Origin: Rotaria sordida
Taxonomy: Eukaryota > Rotifera > Eurotatoria > Philodinida > Philodinidae
Length of the DNA: 64,000 bases
NCBI GenBank assembly: GCA_905250125.1
Contig: CAJNOL010001411.1
Location: forward strand, 1 to 64,000
Direction: 5' to 3'
Part shown: piece by piece, positions 23,455 through 37,265 of the stretch
Numbering within the stretch: the first letter of the stretch is position 1
Layout: every line of letters starts with the position of its first letter
The notes under the pieces: model-generated
Told to the model about the DNA's origin: nothing
What the model saw: only the letters and a program-made list of their open reading frames with translations
Databases searched by the model: none
Made by a program: the position numbers and the translations under genes

Positions 23455-25654
23455 TGTTTCTCTAAGTATTTTTGTCAATATCACCATGTCTTAATCGGTT
23501 TTTTTCTTAAAATTCTGCGATTCAATTTTCTACAAAAATCTATTAGAAAATATTTAGAGGAAATATTAGATAAATAATACTGCCACGTTCTAATATGACT
23601 AATTTTTGAAAAGTTGTTTTTTCTTTCAGAACAATTCAACATTCTTTTCTAGCTTTGCATAAATATAACAGTATGACAGATTACATTGACGAATATGACT
23701 GAGTGTGTTCTTTTTCATGATGTATATTGGTTTGTTTCAATGAAGTTTTTCTTCTTTGACGCATACATTACTCAATCATAACTGACAAGGGAGCTAAACC
23801 AGCTGTACTCTGCTGTTTAAATTTATATGAGACTCACAAGGAGGTATAGAAAAAAGCACGAGAAGGATTCATGTTTATGGGCTTCTGGAATTTTTCAATA
23901 GTCTTGCTTTTTGTGACATGCCGGTGACAAACGGTCATTTGTTGGAAATTCAATTTCTCAACAAAGGAAAATGATTTTCGGCTAAAATTTTCAGAATATT
24001 TGAAGAATGATTAGACCTATCTATGAGCAAGATTTCAGATCGACATTCTGTTATTTGATTATCTGGTAAATATATAAAAATAGATCAAAAATTCCGTAAC
24101 GTGATTATAACTCGACTGCAGAGGTCTGTGAACACGAACACTTTTAAGTTTTTTCTAGCCTTGCCGAAATTTCCTGATAGTTTCAAACGGCGAGTTACAG
24201 TTCGAAGAGTTCCATCATGAGTCAAAAACACGTGAAACTTTACTTGTTTTGCATAATATACCGAAATAAATAATCGCTATTCTGACATTTCAGTCTGATG
24301 CACTCATTCTTAAAAATTGAAATAAAGTTGACTTATATTAACTAATTTTTTTTTGTCGGCGATTAATACAAATTTTTCTGAGAATTTCAAAATTGCTAAT
24401 TCAAAACTGTTATTTTTGTAAAGTTTAGAAGAAAAAATAATTCATTTACATAGGAGGTATTGCTATAAAAACTTTTATTACTCTAATTACAAGATAGAAC
24501 TTTTCAAACGCTACAAGAATGCTGTGTACTTTTATTTTCGTTAGTTTAAAATTCTAAGAAATAAACCTAAATAGACTATTTTTTTTTTTGTGAAAGCTAG
24601 CCGTATTGTAGCCTCGTAGTATTATTTTGGTTAAGATTTTGAAATAAAACTTGTAATACGTTCTTGTAGAAAATTGAATCGCGAATCTTTAAAAAAAAAC
24701 GAAAGGTAAAGCATGGCAATATTAAGAAAAATACTTAGAGGGATAATTATTCTAGCATACCCATTAAATATATATATTTATTTTTTATTCACACTAATAG
24801 ATTAGAATTTAATTTGAAATTTTTCTTTTTTTATGAATTGTATTGAAAGAAAGTAAGAAATTTATATTGTTAATTTTTCTTGTTCTTAAAATTTTTATAA
24901 TATGAAACACAATTCACATTTGAACAATGTCAATTGTGTATAGGATTATTTTATAGGATATTATAATAAATATGATTAAAAGAATATTATGACCTAAACT
25001 AGATACGATTGGAATTTTCTTCAAAAATATCATATGTAAACAGCTATAAAAATAATGTACTCATGGAATTTTGAGTTGTTTTCAAAATCATCAATCTAAA
25101 TCAACAAATTATACCATGATCATACAATAGGAAAAACAATCTATTTCAAGGTTAACAGCTGCATAGAATTGATTTATTATCTTATAATTAATTTATATTC
25201 ATTTATCATTCGTAAACATATACAATTGTACCATGATTGGTATATTTTTCCTCGAGATATTTTTATGTAATAGAAAAAAATATTTGAAAACATGATTTTT
25301 ATTTATTATGTCATTTTAATCTGTCAATGTATTAAAGATCATAAATTCTAACTACAACAATACAATTTTCTTTTGTTTCATAATTATAATAAATAAATAC
25401 ATAACATAAAAACAAATATTTTATAATGTATAAAGTTTTTTTTTTTGACAAACACATTATATTTAAATACCAAAAAAATTGATTATTTTTGAACGTAAAT
25501 GTTTTTTTTTTTTTGTATCATATATATTACTGTCCTTTGTCTTTGTTGTTTTTCTAAAACTAAATTCAATCACAAAAAAAAAACTAGGAAAAAAAAAAGA
25601 TTTTTGTTTTGAGATATTTTACTCCACGTTTAAAACATGCATATGGATAAACAT
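23455..25654. other. Convergent intergenic region, no gene seen
   Basis: It lies between the convergent CEP290-like gene (+) and P2X gene (-). It is A+T-rich, with long A and T runs toward 25.4-25.6 kb that probably include the P2X 3' UTR. No protein-like frame, tRNA-like sequence or clear repeat was seen. Confidence 0.5.
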
Positions 25655-28494
25655 TTATAGAAGTGTTTCAGTTGTTGGCGATTGCACAGCAGATTGTCCA
25701 TGAATAAGTGGTGAACTATTATTTAAATCTTCATTTTCATCAGTTTTTTGATTTGGTTCAATTAATTCTGTCGAATCTTCATCAACAAATGAAATATTTG
25801 CTTTATCATATAATTGATTTTCATCATTTGATACATATGCTAATTGTAATTGTCGTGATTTTGGTGTTGTTGTTATTGAACGTCTTTGTTTTATTGATGA
25901 TGTTGATGGACTTGTATTTGAAGAATTTAAACCTAATTTTTGTTGATGAAAATTTCCATAGATAAAAGTTGGTGTTGCTTCTTGATTTATATCTTTTGAT
26001 GTTGATGATATATTATCACATAAATTATTATGTTTTAATTTATCTTGTTGATATTCCATTTCATTTGAAGATTCAACATTTTTATTATCAATAGTATGAC
26101 AATTTGATAGATTTTTTTCCATATGATTAGAATGTTTTCGTTTTGATTCACTTGTTGTTGTATCTGATGAAACAGGTTTTAAACTATCTAATCCTATTAA
26201 ATTTAAATCAACATCTTGAAATTTTTGTTGACGATATACATCTGATTGACGATGAACGTATAATGCAACAATATCGCATATAAATGTTGCTAAACCAAGA
26301 ATACCAATTAATGAACCAATATTTAATGTTAATGTTATGATATCAAAACGACCAGCAACACCACTAACCTATAAGAATTAATGATTTATATTTTTTTTCA
26401 ATAAGAATTTAATGTTATATGTATCATACTCATAAAGAACTTAAGAGCTACTACATGTAATAACAAGAAAAATGTTGGAAAATATTTCTACTTAATGTTA
26501 ACATTAATCAAAAACTATCTCCAAGGATCAATATCAGCAGAAAATATCCATGTTACACGTACAGTAAACAACATATCTATGCAATTATCTACGTGTTATT
26601 GATCTGATGTTTCAGATAATAATGGGAATGCTTTTGAAGTAGTAGAATTTCTATTAAGAATTTATTTTTATTCCAAAAATTAATCCATCAATCATTGAAA
26701 CTGTCCTCCAATTTTTGAACTCATTATCCTCGAACAATGCTATTTCTGGTATTTTTAACCTTTTCTTAATGAAAACTTCTGCTATCAGAATCACACAATA
26801 GCTTATTGTAAGTATAACAAAAAAAAAAAATAATCAAACGCTATTTAACGACAATTATTACTTTCTGATCATATATTGATGTACTTACAGAAATAATAAA
26901 ACGGAGACCAAATGCTTTAGTTAATGTTCGATAAGATCGATTTTGATGTTTCCAATGTGATGCAAACCTAATAAAAATAAAACATATTATTCTAAAATAA
27001 GAAAATAATTATTTGAATTAATTTATTTCAACCGAAAATTAAATCCATGTGAAAATGATTCCTCTTTATATGCACCATCCAAACGTCGAAATGAATATTG
27101 AGGTTGACAAAGATCGTATGATTTATCTAAATTACAATCCCAATGTATTTTAACACGTATAACACCACCTAATTTTAACATTTGCATTTGTTCAGATTTA
27201 TCCGGTTCAACCATATCAAGTAATGTTCCAACACGAAATATTGGACATTTTGTATGTGTAATATTATCATAATTACATCGTTTTAAATAAGATGCATTAG
27301 CTTTAATATTTTTTCTAATAACATCAAAACGTGGAAATTCAATAAAATTTTTAACAAATATTGTAAAATTTAATGCATCACGTATTGGATTTGGAATATT
27401 TAAATCATTTTCAACTGGACACCAACCTTCAAGTTCACATCGACCTGTTATTAATTCATAACTAGTTATTAACGAATCATTTTTTATTAAACAACGACCT
27501 ATTTGAAAGAAAAAAGAAGACAAAAACAAAAAATTAAGAAAATATTTCATTTTGATTTACCAGTCCATTTTCCATTAGCCTAAATGAAAAAAACAAACAA
27601 AAGAAAATAATTAAAATAGAAAAATTCTATAAAATTACTTTTTGAAAATTTCTATTTGCTATACAGTAAGCATCATCTGTACAACTTGACTTTGATTCAT
27701 CAGGTGATTCTTAAAAAAAAAAAAAGAAAAAACTTAATATTCAATTATTTTTTAAATTTCTTATATATAAATACCAGAACATCGTTTATGTTCTTGATCA
27801 GTTCGAATAAAATTTGTCATTAAAAATAAAGCATTATTTTCTTGTGGTGGAACAATATAATCTAAATAAAAAAGAAAAGTCATTAAATTAAATTTTCTTA
27901 TCTGTTTTCTCTTACCAGCACCATCAATAACTAATGTTTGATTTTGTCCTGTTTGATTATAGCCAATACCCTATAAAAAATATTTAAGAATTGACTATTT
28001 TTGTTTTTGTTTCTTTTATTTTATTGATTTTTATTTACTTTAACTTTCAACGTAATAGATGATATAATTGATGTATCTGTCTCTTGATAGCCTTTTTTAT
28101 GTATCATTAAATATGCAATACCATATATTAAAATAAGTAATTGAATAAGACGACACATCAGAGCAACTAGGGAAAAGTAAATATGTCATTTTTTATAGTC
28201 TTTAACATACCTTAATAGGTATGAAAAAAACAAAAGTAATGAAAAACATGGAATAAAAAACAAAATAAACGTCTCCTAAGAGATTTAGATTACCATTTTT
28301 GATTATATCTAATCTAATCCCATGATAATATAAAATCAATTCTACTTACTTGAAACTGAATGAATCGTTACAATTTTCGGTGTTTCATATTCATAAACAA
28401 AACCACGAAGTACTGATTTCATATTAGTAAAAGAACAATATTCTCGAAATGATATACAATGCAATGCTGTAGATGATGGTCGAGCAGTTGCCAT
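25655..28494 (-). CDS. P2X purinergic receptor (ATP-gated cation channel)
   Basis: Nine exons: 28350-28494, 28039-28166, 27916-27970, 27775-27861, 27639-27709, 27561-27579 (19 nt), 27033-27498, 26889-26967, 25655-26368. They total 1764 nt (587 aa). P2X hallmarks are all present. There is an N-terminal T-P-K phosphorylation motif, TM1 (about 49-70), and KGYQETDT then TLKVK with the two ATP-binding lysines. Ten ectodomain cysteines have family spacing. NFR and RTLTKAFG carry the remaining ATP-contacting Asn/Phe/Arg and Lys. TM2 (about 361-388) is followed by the YRQQK (Y-x3-K) motif that stabilises the open state. P2X channels are trimeric plasma-membrane cation channels opened by extracellular ATP. 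The cytoplasmic tail after TM2 is about 195 residues, polar, Ser/Thr/Asn-rich and unlike the P2X7 tail. Nothing indicates inactivation. Confidence 0.95.
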
Positions 28495-30730
28495 TTATTT
28501 TTATTCGAATAGTAATATTAGATAGTAATAATGATAATAATATGAAGAAGAATTGAAAGACGATGGTCTAAAATATAATATACAAAATGAGAATATGTTT
28601 TACCAATTGTTTATTATTATTTGCAGATGGTAACCAGGCATAATATACATATATACAGTTCAGATGACACATATAGTCTATTGTTTCCTTTTTTATTTTC
28701 ATGTGGAAAACAATTAGCTTCTAACGTTACTTTGTACTAAAATATTTTGGGTCAAAAATAAGAGCAATTTTCTGGTTTATGCTATTGCATGGTAAAAACA
28801 TATCTTTCCTATAATAATTACAAACAAACCTTAGATGTTTATGCAATGCTTCATGTCTTTAAAACAATTGACAGCTCTCTAATTTATTTCTCATTTCCAT
28901 TATCCGAATATATGTGTCTTTGCAGAGGCGTTGACTCACGTAGGCTACTGTGCTCCTTTTTTTAACATAACTTATCTCAAGTGTAATATCATCTTGACAT
29001 ACTTGTCTTAACAAATATATTCAGATACATATATATATATATATATATATATATTACTCTTAAATGTTAACAAATTAGCTGATTGATATTTTCTCAATGC
29101 TGTTAATGGCAGGAGATAGTAATCGAGTATTAAGGAATCGGTTGGGAAATAAATATTAAACATCATTCACGGCTAAGTTTTGTTTTCTTCTTTTTCTTTT
29201 ACTTTAGAATTACTAGATATAAATAATAGAAAGAAAGAAAAAAAACTTTGATCAACATTAATATTATTCAGACAAAAATAGCGCCAAAAGACACATCTGT
29301 GCGAGATAGATCATCTCTGAATGTGCGTGTATGAAATATTTCTTTTTGACAGCAATAACAAAGCAAAAATTTTCTGACAAAATCTATAATTACTTTAGTA
29401 CTGTTTTACACAGGAAATCTTATTAAATTATCTATAGAATATTCATTATGATATGATTTGTAATAAAAAAAAAAACAAAAGAAAAAACTTCAAATAGAAA
29501 AGTATTTGATAAAGATATTAAGATGTCCATGTGCGTTTACTGACTTGGTGTATGTTACGCTAGAAGAAAACATTAATCGATAACTTTTTCATTCCTACCA
29601 TAGTTGTGTTAACATTTTCTAATATGATTAAGGCATGTGTACTTTTAATACACACGCATACAAAACAGACATGTTTCATTGTGACATCACGCATACACAC
29701 TTCTATTGTTTCACTCTTTTATATTATTCTTGCCGTTAGTTGACGATTTACCATAATGAGTGAAGAAAAAAAAAAAAGAAATCATGCGACAAATACAGAA
29801 AATAGTTCTGTTAATTGGCAACCTTTCTAGTCGATTCTTCGTTGTTTTTTTAATTTTTTTTTTGGCGACACTAACTAAGTATTCAGTGCACTATAAAATT
29901 CTATGAATAGTTTTGATCGGATTTTTTATTGCATTGTATTTCACAAAAATTGCATGTCTATTGAGAGAAAGAATACTGCATTTTGCCTATATATGCTCAT
30001 TTTTCATTGCTCGTCAATGACAAAGTGTTCTTCACTTTTTTTTCTGCATTTTTCCGCTATTCATTGTACTCAAGTCAAGTGACCATATCATTGACTAATG
30101 AAATTGGAAAGAAATCAAGAAAACATTCTATTATGAAAGTTAATAAATGATTGTATATTTTCTATGTTTAAATCTATAATAAAATACATCAACCAAATGA
30201 TCTAATGTATATAATACTTAATCACGTAAAATCTATTTTCTTGTCAATGAAGATCTGTTTTTTTTTCAATGAGATTTAGTTTTAAATAAAAATTAGATCA
30301 TTCAGTAAACATGGATAAATCTAAGATTCGGAAAACAAAAAAAAAAAAATATTATATTCATTCTTATTTACAATATTTCTTTCTTAAGACAATAATTAAT
30401 TGAATACATATTTAATAAACATACTCATAATTCACAATCATACGCATCAGTTTGCATAAGTAGGCGCTAAGTGAAATTTTTTTTTCCTTTACTATTATGC
30501 ATAATTTTGAGTCTATTGCTAAAGGAAAGTATTTTATTATAATAATAAGAATAATCTCCATTTGCCGTAATATACAATTATTCATATCAATAGAAATAGT
30601 TCGTTCGTTTTGAAAAACTACTCGGAAAATAGATTAAGCTAATATGAAGAGTAATTATTCTGAATAATGACGCACAAAAATTAATGCATCTTGATTGAGT
30701 CGGTGCAATTTGACTTCATATATGATTGAG
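28495..30730. other. Upstream region of the P2X gene, no gene seen
   Basis: A+T-rich DNA that should contain the P2X promoter. A pure (AT)n run lies at 29029-29054. No protein-like open frame or structured RNA was recognised. Confidence 0.5.
29029..29054. repeat. (AT)n microsatellite
   Basis: Thirteen uninterrupted AT units. Confidence 0.9.
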
Positions 30731-32487
30731 GATATCTCTAGGCATGTTTAATCGTTGAAAAGCTCTCATTCAAGTGGTATAATAGTGAATAGTCTCGAAA
30801 ACAATATAACGAAGACAATTGTTACTCTACAATACCGTCTTCAATCCATTCCTCTTATAAGCAGTTTCTTTAATCACGACATCATGCCATAGTAGGATCC
30901 TTAATAATGATGCTCTTATGAAATAATTACAAGTAAAAATTTATTGTTGAGAATTTTCTTTTTTTCACTCTTTTTGTAAGAAATAGAACAAAAGTCTCAT
31001 TGGAATTTTTAAAAATCATGTCAAGCTGTAAACAAAGTAAGATGTATCATTTTGAATGTCATAAAGATAGGTGAGAATTTTGTTAGCTTGAGAAACTCTA
31101 ATTATTTTCTACAAATGTATTTTTGTAGTTAATGATAATTCCATTTTATGTGTTGAAGGTCTGAATCATTTATTAATAAAGTTTTTTTTTTTTTTTCGTT
31201 CAATATGCAGTCTTATAAATTGATAGAAGAAGAATGTTTATTTTTAAAACTAGTAGAGTACTAAGAGAGATCTTTGATATTTATAGAAATCGTAAAAATC
31301 ATTTTTTCGTCAAACAGATCATCAATATCATCCGTTTTGAGATTGATTGAAAATAAGGCTAATCGGCGTCGAGTTATTTTTCTCTATTAGAGTCTATGAA
31401 AAGTTTTTGAAGACATTAATATTTTTCTATCAATAATTATTATATGCCATTCCGACTGGATTCTATAGTTAAAAGCAGTGGTTCTTACACGATCAATGTA
31501 ATTCAATGAACTCTTTCTAAAAGAGCTATTTGTAGCATCGAGTTTTACATCACAATAATGACTTGTCTCCAGAAAAGTCTGGTTTTTTTGCTGGAATATT
31601 TTGTTCTTGAGCTTGAGATCTATGTAGACTGTTGAAAATAACAATGTTAGGAAGAGTTCATTGAATTAGATTTGTGATGTACAAATCTTCTCGATTCACC
31701 TTTGTAGAAAAAAATATTTTCGTAATGACTGAAAAAAATACTGCTTTTAATCATAGAACCCAGTCAAAATGGCATATAATGATTATTGATAGAAAAATAT
31801 TAATGTCTTCAAAAACTTTTCATAGACTCTAATAGAGAAAAATAACTCGACGCCGATTAGCCTTATTTTCAATCAATCTCAAAACGGATGATATTGATGA
31901 TCTGTTTGACGAAAAAATGATTTTTACGATTTCTATAAATATCAAAGATCTCTCTTAGTACTCTACTAGTTTTAAAAATAAACATTCTTCTTCTATCAAT
32001 TTATAAGACTGCATATTGAACGAAAAAAAAAAAAAAACTTTATTAATAAATGATTCAGACCTTCAACACATAAAATGGAATTATCATTAACTACAAAAAT
32101 ACATTTGTAGAAAATAATTAGAGTTTCTCAAGCTAACAAAATTCTCACCTATCTTTATGACATTCAAAATGATACATCTTACTTTGTTTACAGCTTGACA
32201 TGATTTTTAAAAATTCCAATGAGACTTTTGTTCTATTTCTCACAAAAAGAGTGAAAAAAGAAAATTCTCAACAAGTAAATTTTTACTTGTAATTATTTCA
32301 TAAGAGCATCATTATTAAGGATCCTACTATGGCATGATGTCGTGATTAAAGAAACTGCTTATAAGAGGAATGGATTGAAGACGGTATTGTAGAGTAACAA
32401 TTGTCTCCATTACATTGTTTTTGACATCATCTACTGTCATACTACTTGAATGAGGTCATTTCAACAATGTGATGTGCCTAGAGATAT
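30731..32487. repeat. 1.75-kb inverted repeat (foldback/palindrome)
   Basis: The left arm (30731-31485) is the reverse complement of the right arm (31740-32487), around a 254-bp unique centre. Cores 30811-31452 and 31769-32406 match with only a few differences seen by eye, for example at the poly-T near 31190 and TTTTTGTAAG versus CTCACAAAAA. Both outer edges (GATATCTCTAGGCA on the left, its complement on the right) and inner edges are more diverged. No transposase is present; the frame at 31387-31644 is short and unremarkable. It could be a large foldback transposon or a local inverted duplication. Confidence 0.88.
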
Positions 32488-35400
32488 TATCAATTGGCTA
32501 TGAAATAATGTTTCGCCATGTCAACTAAGACAAGCCAATTATTTCGTGTCATTATAGAAAGCAGACACTAATATTTGCAGTAAGTAGTATTATAAGCAAT
32601 CAGCATGATATGACCTACCAAATTGATGTATATATTCCCTAATATTTTTCTCTATTTTTAATAACAAAAACATCGATTGACCTCTATTCTATAGTATGAT
32701 TCGTTTCTTTTGTTAATAAAATTATTGATGATTAATTATGATATGAAAATAGACGAATAAATGTGTGCATCTCATTAACATAAACTTAATGGAAAAGAAG
32801 GGTAAAAAATAAGAATTATGTAAAGGGTTATAAATCTTCATATTATCTAAGCTTTAAACATATTTATTATTTTGTTCAAGAATACATAATCAATAATTGG
32901 CAAATATTGATGAATGAGTTTTTGACATGATAAAACGCTTTATCTTTACTGTCACACATTGTCTATTCTAATTTTCAGCATCACTAAATCAACGTTTATG
33001 TTTTTTTGTTCTTGAATAACGTAAAGATAAAAGCAGAGACAAAAGAAAACAGAAATCTTTTTTTCTTACCGCAGTAAATAATTGCCTTTTATAAGAATAG
33101 ATTTGGTGAAATTAAAAATAAATATATTTAAGAAAAGAATATTGACTATTTTTTTCTAAGATATAAAAGAAATAAAAAAATCAAGAAAAAAAGCACAAGT
33201 CAAATGACTACCAAGTGATTGTAAGAATAATTAGTTGATCGAGCGGACGTATGAGCATTCCTGTTGATCGCGTCTAGTTCTAGTTCCTTTCTTCCTCACT
33301 TCTTCTCTTTCCATGTTTCTCGCTTTCTGTCTTTCCCTTTCTCTCTCGCTCTCTCTTTTTCTCTTCGTTTCGTTTTTCTGCATCCTGAAACATTGTCGGA
33401 CTCTGGAGAACGCGTGTTTGTATGCATGCAAAAAAATGTATTGATAATTGTTTTATAAGATGGAAAATTAAAACAGAGCTATTGTCGTTATGGTTTCAGA
33501 TCACGTTAGTTTCGTTAAATTCTCTAGAGACGATGTAGTTGAGTAATGTTTTCATTTTTATTTTGGTTTTCTCTTTCTATAGATTAACTCTAAATATTTT
33601 TCTCGAGTCGTTTTTTTCTCTCTTTCCATATTAAAGTTACCGTAGATTTGATTGCTTTCTTTTTTATATAAATTCAGAATGAAGAAATCATATAATGTAT
33701 TTATTTAGTTTATCTATACAGACCTCTTATGAAAGAAAGCAGACACTATTAGTTTGTAAATGGAATAGAGATGGCAAATAGAAAGGCATGATTATGCATT
33801 TTTAAGATCTTCGCCGCAAAGATGATCAAATGGAAAATAATACAAAAAAGACTTTTTTTAACTAAGTTTTTTTTAGGTAGAAGTCCTTGAAAAACATATA
33901 AGCACATTCGATTTATGAATTTTTATTCGTATGTCTTCTATTGTCAAATAAATTAACAAATATTTTACTTCTAGCTTGTTTTTTCTTTTTCTTTGTCATT
34001 ATTTTGTGTTGCATTAAATGACAAATGAGATTTTCTTAGTAACTAAAACAATATGCATATGTCAAGAAGGTAATCTTATCTTGGATGTATGGAAAACATT
34101 CTCAAAATGACCTTGGCTATTTGATATTAAACAGTAAATTTATTTCCGATGGATGTATTTGCGAAAAAGAGAAGTTTTCTTTCCAAAAAAACCAAAAGAA
34201 AACCAACAATATATAATATGAATTACTGATAGATACACACGGAGATGAGTTTTTTTCTTTATATAAATATCACGGAAATGTATTTTACTATAATGAAAAA
34301 TAAATAATACTTGTAAAAGATAAGTATACTTATGAAAGTAGTTTTCCAAAGTAACAAAAAAAAATGGACAGTTAAAAGCATCTTCAAATATATTCTACAG
34401 ATGCTTTTAATATTCTTTTTAAAAGATATTCTGTATAAATATTTAAACTTTTTTGATATTGTCTAATTAGAATTGTGTTGAATTTATTTTAAGAAGAATA
34501 ATGTGAAATACATGTTCTTTGATCACTTACTTTTTTCCATCAATGAATCATAAAGACATTTTTTTCTTATATACACAAATTTCTTATAATTGACATTGAT
34601 CTGTGTTTATAATAAATGTTCTGGAAAAAATATGAGAAGTATAAATTTTTTTTTCTTTAAATATAAGGAGACAAAAAAGTATCACATGTTAAAAATAGCA
34701 CTTCTCTAAATTAAATTTTTTCTATGTCAATAGTCTGTAGGTTATTTGTGTCTAAGCGACAAATAAAACAGAACTAAATGGTATAATTATCATACATCTT
34801 CTAAGCAAAAAGTATTACATATTATAAATAATAGTAATAATGTTATAATGACAAAAAAAGACATCATTTTTCTATATCTAAAGTAACGATCTGTTCGAAT
34901 ATAACTTGATGGATTAATCGGAAAGATATTTTTTCTACAAAGAAATCAAGTATTAATCTTTGTTTAATACCAGTATACAGCTGTCTTTGTCTGTTATTAA
35001 TAAAAATATCATATCGAATAATTATCTGATTCAAATCTCAAGAGATAACAATGTCTTCAACTGATTCTCATTATGAAAATGTTCTACGTTTAGGCGAGAT
35101 CTTATCATGAAGAGCTACTTATTTATCAACCAGATTTATCAATGTACATTCATAATAATGGCAATACACAGTTGGATATCATTATTAAAAAACAAAAAAA
35201 GATTTTCTCTAGAAATAATCATGATGCTAATCTATTATAAAAGAATATTGTTTTTCTTTTATTGAAAATCATACAATCTATTTATGCCTATCTATGATAC
35301 GTTTTGAAAGATTTTCTTTTTCTTTTTTATCGTCAATTGTTTTGTATTTTTTGATCATTTTCTCATAATGCTCAATTTAATTTTTTTTTCTCTTTTCTTT

Positions 35401-36611
35401 TATTAATGCTACTTATTTCACAACGATTTTAAAATGAACGATGAACTTCTCAAAAGAAAAAAAAAATGAAAAATGAATTAATAATTACTTATTTAGTTCA
35501 TCAGTGCATGAAACAATTCTAAGTTTTTATCAAAAATTACTTGAGTCGATAAAATAAGTTCATTTAACTTAATAATATACTTCGAGTATACCAGATATAG
35601 TGCAGAGATACTTCAATATCGTATAGAGAGATTGAGAAAACTTTCTCTACGTATGTGTTGATAATAAAAATAGTACTCTAAATTGTGACAATAATATAAT
35701 TAAGTATTTTGAATAACATTTGATAGAGAGCCGTAAATTTTACTATTAGAAACAGGAGATGAAGACGCATTGAATCATATATTATGAGTTTTTCTAATAT
35801 GTTTCCTGAATGTTTTGTTAATCAATTTTCTAAAACAATACCGGAAAATGTTTTTTTTTTATCAAAAAGAAAAGACAACTAAGTGATCTTTGAAAAGAAG
35901 AATTGCTAGAAAAAGTGATTTTGAATTTCAAGTAGAACATCTAGATAATTTCTAAATGATGATATCTAAAGATATGAGCCTGGCATTCTTTTGTAGAACT
36001 TCAATTGATAATTCGAATGTATATCTGATAATTGAAAATGCATTATGAATACATCATAGAGTAGGTTTGTTTTTAAAAAAATCGATTGAAAACTGAAAAA
36101 AAAAATCTGTCGTATACGCTTCGATGCGTTATCATCGTATCTATCTAAAGGTCAAAGTCACGTCTTTCTATAATTGATTTTATCAAAAGTTATTCAAGAT
36201 AGATAAAAATATTATTGTCACAATTTAGAGCACTATTCTTCCTATTAGCATATATAAAAAGAAAGTTTCCTCAAGCTGTCTATATGATACTGAAGCACTT
36301 TTGCTATTATTTTAAGTATGCCCAAAGTAAGATGGTGAAAAAAAATTGACAACAACGTATTTTTTTATTTATTTGTTCTGTGATGTTAAGTACCTAGGTC
36401 AAATCTTAGTAGTGATTTTAATAACAAATGAAGCTTTCTTTTATCAAAATTTCATAGATGAACTATGATGGTAAAGTTTCTCAAAAAACACAGACACTGC
36501 AGTTTTTAAGTCTCAAAAAACTTTGTTGGAGTTATTTTCTAATAAGACCATTTTACAGGGCATAAAATTCTGAACACAACAAGGCCTTGCCGCATTTTTA
36601 ACGATCTTCTC
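32488..36611. other. Gene-poor region, with pyrimidine-rich tract
   Basis: A+T-rich with no credible gene. Bases 33270-33376 on the plus strand are strongly pyrimidine-rich (CTCTCT, TTTCTC), so frames across it are low-complexity. Bases 36446-36576 match a segment in the intron of the BRCT gene. Nothing else stands out. Confidence 0.5.
36446..36576 (+). repeat. Degenerate dispersed repeat, also at 50084-50205
   Basis: Shared blocks in order and same orientation: ATTT[CT]ATAGATG[AG]ACTATGA, then TTTCT.AAAAA, AAGTCTCAAAA, ACCATT and AATTCTGAA. It is diverged and seems to be an old repeat family with at least two copies in the window. Confidence 0.55.
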
Positions 36612-36868
36612 TTAACCCTTTTTTGATGACGGACTTATTTTTAGAACAAATACATTATAATTCTATTTTTAACATCATATAATTTGAAAATTATTAGCGA
36701 TTATAAGTCTTGCACAAAGACTTGATTTCAAGATACAATGTTGTTACCGGTGACATCTATGTCAGAACACAGCAAATATTGAAAAGGTTTGTTTTATTGT
36801 ATTACAGTTTCACTCTCTATTCAAATTTTGAAAGCGTATATTTATGGGCTTCGCCGTCAAAGGGTTAA
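36612..36868. mobile_element. piggyBac-like MITE with TTAA target duplication
   Basis: TTAA (36612-36615) is followed by CCCTTTTTTGATGACGG; at the other end CCGTCAAAGGG is followed by TTAA (36865-36868). A TTAA duplication with CCC..GGG ends is the signature of piggyBac-superfamily elements. The roughly 249-bp body has no coding capacity, so it would be non-autonomous. The TIRs are imperfect (a TTT insertion in one). Confidence 0.6.
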
Positions 36869-37265
36869 CCTAATTGTTTAATATTATAGAAAAAAGATAA
36901 AAAATATATTGCTATGAAACCTTTTTCATCATCTTATATCAAACACATTGTATTAACATGATTAAACAAGAATTTCTGAATTTTAGATAAGATATAAAAT
37001 ATGACGGTAATTATCACCGGCAGCTTGTTCTTTTTTTTGTTTTTCTTTATTAAAACTTGTAGACAAAACACTAACATATAAACAAAAAGAGGAGAACATT
37101 TCGTCACTACAGAAAAACAAAATAGATTTTCGAAATGACAACTTTAAAAACAAAAAGAAAAAACAGGAAAGACAAAAGTTCATCAAATATATCTTTATTT
37201 TGTCATTTGATTTCTATATTTTAATATCACTCAAAAATAATTCGATTATTTTATTTTGTTAATCA

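Noticed and set aside
31387-31644. 85-codon frame in the centre of the large inverted repeat as a transposase remnant
   Set aside because: No catalytic motif or helix-turn-helix pattern; half of it is arm sequence.
33231-33458. Opposed Arg/Glu-rich and Ser/Phe-rich frames
   Set aside because: Both come from one pyrimidine-rich tract; low complexity on both strands.
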